DNA from: JBDTGE01 sp050742975
Lineage (GTDB): Bacteria; Actinomycetota; Actinomycetes; Mycobacteriales; Jatrophihabitantaceae
Length of the DNA stretch: 37,686 nt
Reading direction: 5' to 3'
Assembly (NCBI GenBank): GCA_050742975.1
Contig: JBOGDQ010000051.1
Coordinates: 1 to 37,686, forward strand
Of the stretch, positions 33,066 to 37,686 are shown one piece after another. Each line of letters opens with the position of its first letter. Position 1 is the first letter of the stretch. The translations under genes were made by a program, and so were the position numbers. Below the pieces are notes generated by a model. It did not search any database and was not told the origin of the DNA. It was given only the letters and a program-made list of their open reading frames with translations.

Positions 33066-34064
33066 TCAGTTGTGCAGGACCGCGGCGCCACTGAACCGGC
33101 CGTGCGCGAGATCGGCGAGCGCGCGCGGTGCATCGGACATCGGGTACCCGACCGTGGTGGCCCGAATGCCGAATCGCTCGGCGAGGGCCAGGAATTGCTC
33201 CCCGTCGTGCCGCGTGTTCGCCGTGACGCTGCGCAGCCGGCGCTCCTGGAACAGCTCGTCGGGGTAGTGGATCGCCGGGATGTCCGAGAGCCAGATGCCG
33301 GCCACGGCCAGCGTGCCGCCACGATCGAGGCCGCGCAGCGCGACCGGCACGAGTTCGCCCGCGGGCGCGAACAGGATCGCGCCATCGAGGGGCTCCGGTG
33401 GTGGGTCGGCCGCGCCTCCGACCGAATCGACGCCGAGCCGGTCGGCCAGGCTGCGGTTTCCGTCGCCGCGGGTCATGACGTGTACGCGCAGCCCCTGGTG
33501 CAGCGCGAGCTGGGCGGTGAGATGGGCGCTGGCCCCGAACCCGTAGATCCCGAGGCTGCCGCTGGGCGCAACGGCGGCGCTGAGCAGGGCGCGGTAGCCG
33601 ACGATTCCGGCGCAGAGCAGGGGAGCGGCGTGCTCGTCGTCCACGCCGTCCGGGAGCCGGTAAGCGAAGGCCTCGTCCACCAGTGCGCTGTCGGCGTAGC
33701 CGCCGTCGACGTCCCAGCCGGTGAACCGCGGCGACAGGCAGAGGTTCTCCTCGCCCCGGCGACAGAACCGGCAGGTGCCGTCCGTGCTGGCCAGCCACGG
33801 CACGCCGACCCGGTCACCGATCGCGAAGCGCCGCGCGTCGGTGCCGATGGCGTCCACCGTGCCGACCACCTCGTGGCCCAGCGCGACCCGCCTGTGTTTC
33901 GGAGCGAGATCACCTTCGGCCAGGTGCAGATCGGTGCGGCATACGCCGCAGCACGTCACGCGCAGCCTGACCTGACCCGGGCCTGGTTGTGGTTCGTCCC
34001 GATCGACACGACGGATCGGATGCGCGTCGATCGGCGCGCACTCATCCACCACCCACGACTGCAC
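33066..34064 (-). CDS. Zinc-dependent alcohol dehydrogenase (MDR family)
   Basis: 332 aa from GTG 34064. The GroES-like domain carries the catalytic zinc site: Cys in VTCCGVCRTDLHLAEGDL, then ALGHEVVGTVDAIG with its HE pair. The structural zinc site has four Cys in DGTCRFCRRGEENLC. The nucleotide-binding domain has GSLGIYGFGASAHLTAQLAL, a GxGxxA-type loop where Ala replaces the usual last Gly. The C-terminal RSVTANTRHDGEQFLALAERFG is typical of the AdhA-like subgroup that oxidises or reduces short alcohols and aldehydes with NAD(P)H. It ends 50 bp after the VOC-TrmO gene start, on the same strand and upstream of it, so cotranscription is likely. Confidence 0.93.
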   Translation of the reverse strand: MQSWVVDECAPIDAHPIRRVDRDEPQPGPGQVRLRVTCCGVCRTDLHLAEGDLAPKHRRVALGHEVVGTVDAIGTDARRFAIGDRVGVPWLASTDGTCRFCRRGEENLCLSPRFTGWDVDGGYADSALVDEAFAYRLPDGVDDEHAAPLLCAGIVGYRALLSAAVAPSGSLGIYGFGASAHLTAQLALHQGLRVHVMTRGDGNRSLADRLGVDSVGGAADPPPEPLDGAILFAPAGELVPVALRGLDRGGTLAVAGIWLSDIPAIHYPDELFQERRLRSVTANTRHDGEQFLALAERFGIRATTVGYPMSDAPRALADLAHGRFSGAAVLHN

Positions 34065-34287
34065 GGGTCATCCCTTCGGCACCACCACGCTAGCGGGGAT
34101 CGCGATATTGCTATCGGCGCCGGCAACGTCCGTGGGATCTGACCGGCGGCTCGCGAAGACGCCGCTGCGTCCTGGCAACGACGCGTCGACCCGATTCCCA
34201 GGCCGGCGTCGCCACCCCAGATCATGTCTCCATGCTCGCCCGCGCGACCGGAGCTGCGGCTCGACGACCCAACGGAACGCTGCCCAC

Positions 34288-34558
34288 ATGAGCCTGGACG
34301 AGGCCATCGCGGCCGTCGAAGCAACCCTGGACTCCGCGCATCGTCGCGTCGACCGCAGGCGAGCGCGCGAGGACGTGGCGTCGTATTTGCTGGTAGTCCT
34401 CGACACCAGCGGCGGCCAGCGCGAAGAGGGACCGGTCGCCAAACGGTCCGCGCCTGGTCGACAAGCACAGCGGCGAGGTGACCGGGCTCGTGGTGCCCGA
34501 TGCGCTCGCAAGCATGGTCTGGGCTGCCCTTGATCGAATTCGACGCTGTGGGCTCAAA
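34288..34558 (+). pseudogene. Imm35/YrhB-like protein remnant, frameshifted
   Basis: The frame from ATG 34288 begins MSLDEAIAAVEATLDS and continues to SYLLVVLDTSGGQREEG. After about base 34430 the coding sense moves to the +1 frame, which reads NGPRLVDKHSGEVTGLVV, then PDALASMVWAALDRI. Joined, these parts follow the order of Imm35/YrhB-type immunity proteins, whose end has GNxPxLVDxxTGxV. The middle (usually with a GWxF block) is shortened. A frameshift plus deletion in a former immunity-type gene is the simplest reading. No matching toxin gene is nearby. The stretch 34065-34287 before it shows no gene. Confidence 0.35.
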
Positions 34559-34614
34559 TCGTCGCGGGTCCTGCCGATACAGAAGGCTGCGTGCCGCATA
34601 CCGGTGGCTCGATT

Positions 34615-34620
34615 AAGGAG
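34615..34620 (+). promoter_or_regulatory. Shine-Dalgarno site of the DUF2510 gene
   Basis: AAGGAG lies 7 bases before the ATG at 34628. It sets this start against the longer in-frame reading from 34478, whose first part belongs to the Imm35-like remnant. Confidence 0.65.
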
Positions 34621-34627
34621 AGTGCCG

Positions 34628-35065
34628 ATGCAAGCGTGGCTGTATCTTGTCGTTCTCGGGACAGCGATTTGCGTCGCGGTCGACGCCAGCCGTCTGGGCG
34701 CCAAGCGTGGCGCCATTGGTGGCGGCATGCTGGACATGGGACCCGCGGCATGGTTCTTCGCCTGTCTGCTGCTCTGGATCGTGGCGCTACCGTGCTACCT
34801 CGCGACTCGGCCCAAATTGGTTCGGCGAACTCGTGCGCTGGCCATGTACCCGCAGCTCAGTGCCCCGGCCTACGGTCAGGCTGGTCACCGCCCCCGTCCG
34901 GCGGCTACGCCTTCGCGCCGGGCTCGCCCCAGGCGCTACCCTGCCTCGCCATCGCCATCGCCAGAACCCGCCAGTCGGGGACCGGCGCCAGGCTATTACC
35001 CGAACCCGGCCGGGCAAGGCATGCGATGGTGGGACGGCGAGAACTGGGCGCCCCACGACAGCTGA
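34628..35065 (+). CDS. Small DUF2510 membrane protein
   Basis: 145 aa. Two hydrophobic helices lie at about residues 3-20 (WLYLVVLGTAICVAV) and 38-58 (AAWFFACLLLWIVALPCYLA). A basic, Pro/Arg/Ser-rich linker (about 65-115) follows. The end is a DUF2510 motif (GPAPGYYPNPAGQGMRWWDG, ending W followed by APHDS), a short Trp-rich module common in actinobacterial membrane proteins, often in envelope or secretion contexts. The function is not known. Both helices and the linker suggest an inner-membrane protein with its tail in the cytoplasm. Confidence 0.85.
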   Translation: MQAWLYLVVLGTAICVAVDASRLGAKRGAIGGGMLDMGPAAWFFACLLLWIVALPCYLATRPKLVRRTRALAMYPQLSAPAYGQAGHRPRPAATPSRRARPRRYPASPSPSPEPASRGPAPGYYPNPAGQGMRWWDGENWAPHDS

Positions 35066-35211
35066 ACCGCACGGACACCTTCGCTGCTGGGTCGCTGGAC
35101 CCTGGCCACACCACCTTCTGAGACACGCATCGACCGTTCTACAAGCCGAACCACTTTCGACGCCCGTCGACGCGGGCGCCCGTTGTCGGCGCACGGACGG
35201 ATAGTGGAGGC

Positions 35212-35655
35212 GTGACCGACCAACTCCCGCTCGCCAACTTGATCACTCTCGGCGCCCGCGACTTCGGTGCCCTTCGCGACTTCTACCGGCGGGTGGGCTG
35301 GCCGCCGGTGATGGACGACGGCGAGTTCGCGGTCTTCGAACTGCGGGGCATCCTGCTGGCCCTGTTCCCCCTCGCCAAGCTCGCCCTCGACGGGAACGCC
35401 GAGCCCGAGTCGAGCACCGGCGGCATCCGTTTCACCATCGGCGTGCAGGTCGACGGCGCCGACGAGGTCGACCGGCTCACCGAGCACCTGCGCGCGGCCG
35501 GCGCTCGAGTGACGAAGGAACCTGTCGACGCGGAGTTCTTCACCGGTCGCTCGGCCTACCTGTGCGACCCCGAGGGCAACTACTTCGAGATCGTCTGGGC
35601 CGACCTGCCGAGCAATCCCGTGGTCATCGCAGCTCGCCGGGCGGCCGGCTTGTAA
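35212..35655 (+). CDS. VOC family protein (glyoxalase/bleomycin-resistance fold)
   Basis: 147 aa from GTG 35212, with TGGAGGC just upstream. The two beta-alpha-beta-beta-beta modules are visible: ANLITLGARDFGALRDFYRRVGW at the start and IRFTIGVQVDGADEVDRLTEHLRAAG in the second half. It ends with the common SAYLCDPEGNYFEIVWAD, where the Glu is a likely metal ligand. The family includes dioxygenases, glyoxalases and antibiotic-binding proteins; no specific role can be given. It is not close enough to its neighbours to form an obvious operon. The 146-bp gap before it contains a small 6-bp stem (cgcccg/cgggcg at 35161-35178). Confidence 0.9.
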   Translation: MTDQLPLANLITLGARDFGALRDFYRRVGWPPVMDDGEFAVFELRGILLALFPLAKLALDGNAEPESSTGGIRFTIGVQVDGADEVDRLTEHLRAAGARVTKEPVDAEFFTGRSAYLCDPEGNYFEIVWADLPSNPVVIAARRAAGL

Positions 35656-35850
35656 CCGTAGGCGGATCCGCTTGCGTGCGATCAGGCGGGAGCGAAGAAC
35701 CAGCGACCTCACAGACGCGGCAGCCGCGACGTCACCGGCCAGAGCAGATCCCCGCCCTGCAGCCGAAGGAGCCGATGAAACCGCTACACCAGGACGGCGA
35801 CGTCCGATGCCCGCCAGCGCGGGCCTATCCCGCGCACGACAATCGAAGGC

Positions 35851-36333
35851 GTGAACACCGTGACCTACCTGCTTGTCCAGGCTATTGACCCCGCTCGTAT
35901 CGACGAGGTTCGCGTATCCGACTCAGACGGTCACGGCAACAGGCTCCGTCCATTAGTCGCAACCGGCCAGGGCGAACCGCTGCGCTGTTGCCTGCGCTAC
36001 GCCGAGCCGGGTGATCAGATCACGCTGATCTCCTACGCGCCGTTCGAGCACCCCTCGGTGTGGACGGAGGTCGGTCCCGTCTACATCCACGCTGCGCGGT
36101 GCCACGGCTACCTGCCGACCGGCCGGCTGCCCGAACAGCTGGCCCGCGGTCCGCGCGTCCTGCGCACCTATCGGGCCGACGACACGATGAACTACGACCA
36201 CAACACCGTCGTCATCGACGAGACCGATCTCGAGCCGATCATCGAGCGCTTGCTCTCCGAACCCGACGTCGCGACGGTGCATGTGCGCACCCTCGCGCCG
36301 CAGTGCTTCCTGTACGCAGTCACGGCAGGCTGA
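35851..36333 (+). CDS. DUF1203 family protein
   Basis: 160 aa from GTG 35851. The sequence matches the DUF1203 pattern: a start of the type YLLVQAIDPARIDEVR, CCLRYAEPGDQITLISYAPFEH, the conserved EVGPVYIHAARCHGY with its Cys and His, and the end HNTVVIDETDLEPIIERLLS followed by VATVHVRTLAPQCFLYAV. The family is found widely in actinobacteria and proteobacteria and has no known function. No membrane segments. The 195-bp stretch before it has no gene that I can support. Confidence 0.88.
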   Translation: MNTVTYLLVQAIDPARIDEVRVSDSDGHGNRLRPLVATGQGEPLRCCLRYAEPGDQITLISYAPFEHPSVWTEVGPVYIHAARCHGYLPTGRLPEQLARGPRVLRTYRADDTMNYDHNTVVIDETDLEPIIERLLSEPDVATVHVRTLAPQCFLYAVTAG

Positions 36334-36457
36334 CGACGGTCCGGGCGGGCGGCGGCGATCGACGCCTGGGTCCCACACTGGCGGCGGCCCGGCCCGGCGC
36401 GGTGCAGGGTTCGTCTGCGTCTACGCTCGAGGTACCGGTGGCAGGCTCGGAGGTTTG

Positions 36458-37686
36458 GTGGCGCTGAGTGATGGTCGTCTGACTGACGTTCCGCCGGAGC
36501 CCAGCCGCATCACGCTCGTGAACAAGCGCGGTGTCGCGTTGATGAGCGTCTCGCACGTCATCGATGACTCCTACCAAGGTGTCGTGCCGGCTCTGCTGCC
36601 GTTCTTCGTTGCCGACCGGAACTACAGTTACGCGGCTGTGTCCGGGCTGACCCTGGCCGCGACGTTGCTGTCCTCGGTCGCGCAACCGGCGTTCGGCTGG
36701 TGGACCGACCGCCGTCCTCGTCGCTGGTTGATCGGTGCCGGCATCCTGACTGCCGCAGCCGGGGTCGGTGCGGCTGGCTTGTTCACCTCCTACGCGATCA
36801 CCTGGCTGGTGATCGCGATCTCCGGGCTTGGGATCTCGGCCTTCCATCCGTCCGCTGCGCGCGCGGCTCGGCAGGCGGCGGGTAACAGCAACCGGGCGAT
36901 GAGCGTGTTCGCGGTCGGCGGCAACGCCGGCTTCGCGCTGGGCTCATTGATCGCCACGCCCGTGCTGCTGGTCGTCGGGCTGCACGGCACGGTGCTGCTG
37001 GTGCTTCCCGCGCTGGTGATGGTTGTGATCCTGGCGCTGCGGTTGAACTCCACACTCGACGGGCCCGCTGGTGCACGCCGCCGCTCACTGTTGCCGAGCG
37101 GCGATGATGACTGGCCGGCCTTCCTGCACCTGACGGGCGTGGTGATCGTGCGGGCGGTGGTGTTCTTCGGCCTCACCTCGTTCTTGGCGCTCTATTTCAT
37201 TCACGGCTTGCACACGTCCAAAGCGGTCGGCGGCGCGGCTCTGTCAGCACTGCTCGTCGCCGGCGGGCTGGGCACGCTGCTCGGTGGCTGGCTTGCCGAT
37301 CGGGTTGGGCGCCTGTCCACGATCCGGGTCGGTCTTGCGCTCACCATTCCGGCGATCGCCGGGCTCGTGATCTTTCCGAGCGTGCCTGCGGCGTTCGTGT
37401 TCGCGGCGCTCACCGGCGTCGCGCTGTTCATGCCGTTCAGCGTGTTCGTGATGCTCGGTCAGGACTACCTGCCCAACCGCATCGGTACCGCCAGCGGCGT
37501 CACGGTCGGACTGGCGGTCAGCGTCGGTGGCCTGTTCAGCCCGCTGCTCGGCTGGCTCGCGGACAGCACCAGTCTTCGGTTCACGCTCACGGTGCTGATC
37601 GCACTGCCCGCGCTGGCCCTGCTGTTCTCGCTACCGATGCGGGATCCGATCATGCACGGCGACGCGCTGGTCGATGACGCCGTCGG
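36458..37686 (+). CDS. MFS transporter, fosmidomycin-resistance type (C-terminus outside window)
   Basis: At least 409 aa from GTG 36458 with GGAGG four bases upstream; the frame is open to the window end. About eleven or twelve hydrophobic helices are visible. The early block VSHVIDDSYQGVVPALLPFF is characteristic of the Fsr-like group of the major facilitator superfamily. The loop GWWTDRRPRRWL (between helices 2 and 3) and GGWLADRVGRLSTIR in the second half are the two copies of motif A. FHPSAARAARQAAG and GNAGFALG also match the group. It probably exports small toxic compounds by proton antiport; the substrate cannot be deduced. The last visible part (MRDPIMHGDALVDD) is a hydrophilic tail, so little is missing. 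Confidence 0.93.
   Translation, partial: MALSDGRLTDVPPEPSRITLVNKRGVALMSVSHVIDDSYQGVVPALLPFFVADRNYSYAAVSGLTLAATLLSSVAQPAFGWWTDRRPRRWLIGAGILTAAAGVGAAGLFTSYAITWLVIAISGLGISAFHPSAARAARQAAGNSNRAMSVFAVGGNAGFALGSLIATPVLLVVGLHGTVLLVLPALVMVVILALRLNSTLDGPAGARRRSLLPSGDDDWPAFLHLTGVVIVRAVVFFGLTSFLALYFIHGLHTSKAVGGAALSALLVAGGLGTLLGGWLADRVGRLSTIRVGLALTIPAIAGLVIFPSVPAAFVFAALTGVALFMPFSVFVMLGQDYLPNRIGTASGVTVGLAVSVGGLFSPLLGWLADSTSLRFTLTVLIALPALALLFSLPMRDPIMHGDALVDDAV

Overview
The window is a GC-rich, gene-dense stretch with many GTG starts and 1-4 bp gene overlaps. It encodes an Eis-type acetyltransferase, a class E (LAxTG) sortase substrate, DUF3097, DUF2510 and DUF1203 proteins and a GH65 phosphorylase. This points to a chromosomal segment of a high-GC Gram-positive actinomycete. 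I cannot name the genus from sequence alone. I see no rRNA, tRNA, CRISPR array, insertion sequence or prophage genes, and most of it looks like ordinary chromosome.

Layout. 1-3425: the end of a sortase-anchored surface protein, a TetR regulator, and three minus-strand genes (zinc-ribbon protein, unknown protein, GNAT). 3488-6682: a plus-strand run of DUF3097, an NfeD-like membrane protein, an SPFH/band-7 protein and a coupled pentapeptide-repeat protein. 6679-9630: minus-strand Eis-like acetyltransferase, CPBP membrane protease homologue and TesB-like thioesterase. 9631-10207 has no confident gene, but holds a strong hairpin, a 17-bp direct repeat and a possibly decayed frame. 10208-10729 is a lipoprotein.

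10722-15276: a minus-strand operon gltA - hmgA - unknown 280-aa gene - fahA. It encodes citrate synthase and the lower homogentisate (tyrosine/phenylalanine) pathway. The unknown gene sits where a maleylacetoacetate isomerase would be expected. 15414-18514: a beta-phosphoglucomutase-type HAD enzyme overlapping a GH65 disaccharide phosphorylase, which together take a disaccharide to glucose-6-phosphate. 18504-19623: PaaI-type thioesterase and hemolysin III/PAQR protein.

19728-24697: a two-component system divergent from a ferric-reductase-like flavohaem protein, an FMN-binding protein with a flavinylation motif, and ApbE. This forms an electron-transfer module across the membrane. Three heptamers phased at 11 bp in the divergent promoter region are a candidate response-regulator operator.

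24673-28700: a translationally coupled pair, a large protein with a zinc-dependent phospholipase C-like N-terminus and a protein with a dense Cys/His array plus an Ig-like domain. This is the best candidate for an undescribed system. 28938-32158: a GT2 glycosyltransferase and a CDP-glycerol glycerophosphotransferase-like enzyme for a surface glycopolymer. 32203-37686: a VOC-TrmO fusion, a zinc alcohol dehydrogenase, a frameshifted Imm35-like remnant, a DUF2510 membrane protein, a VOC protein, a DUF1203 protein and an MFS transporter cut by the window end.
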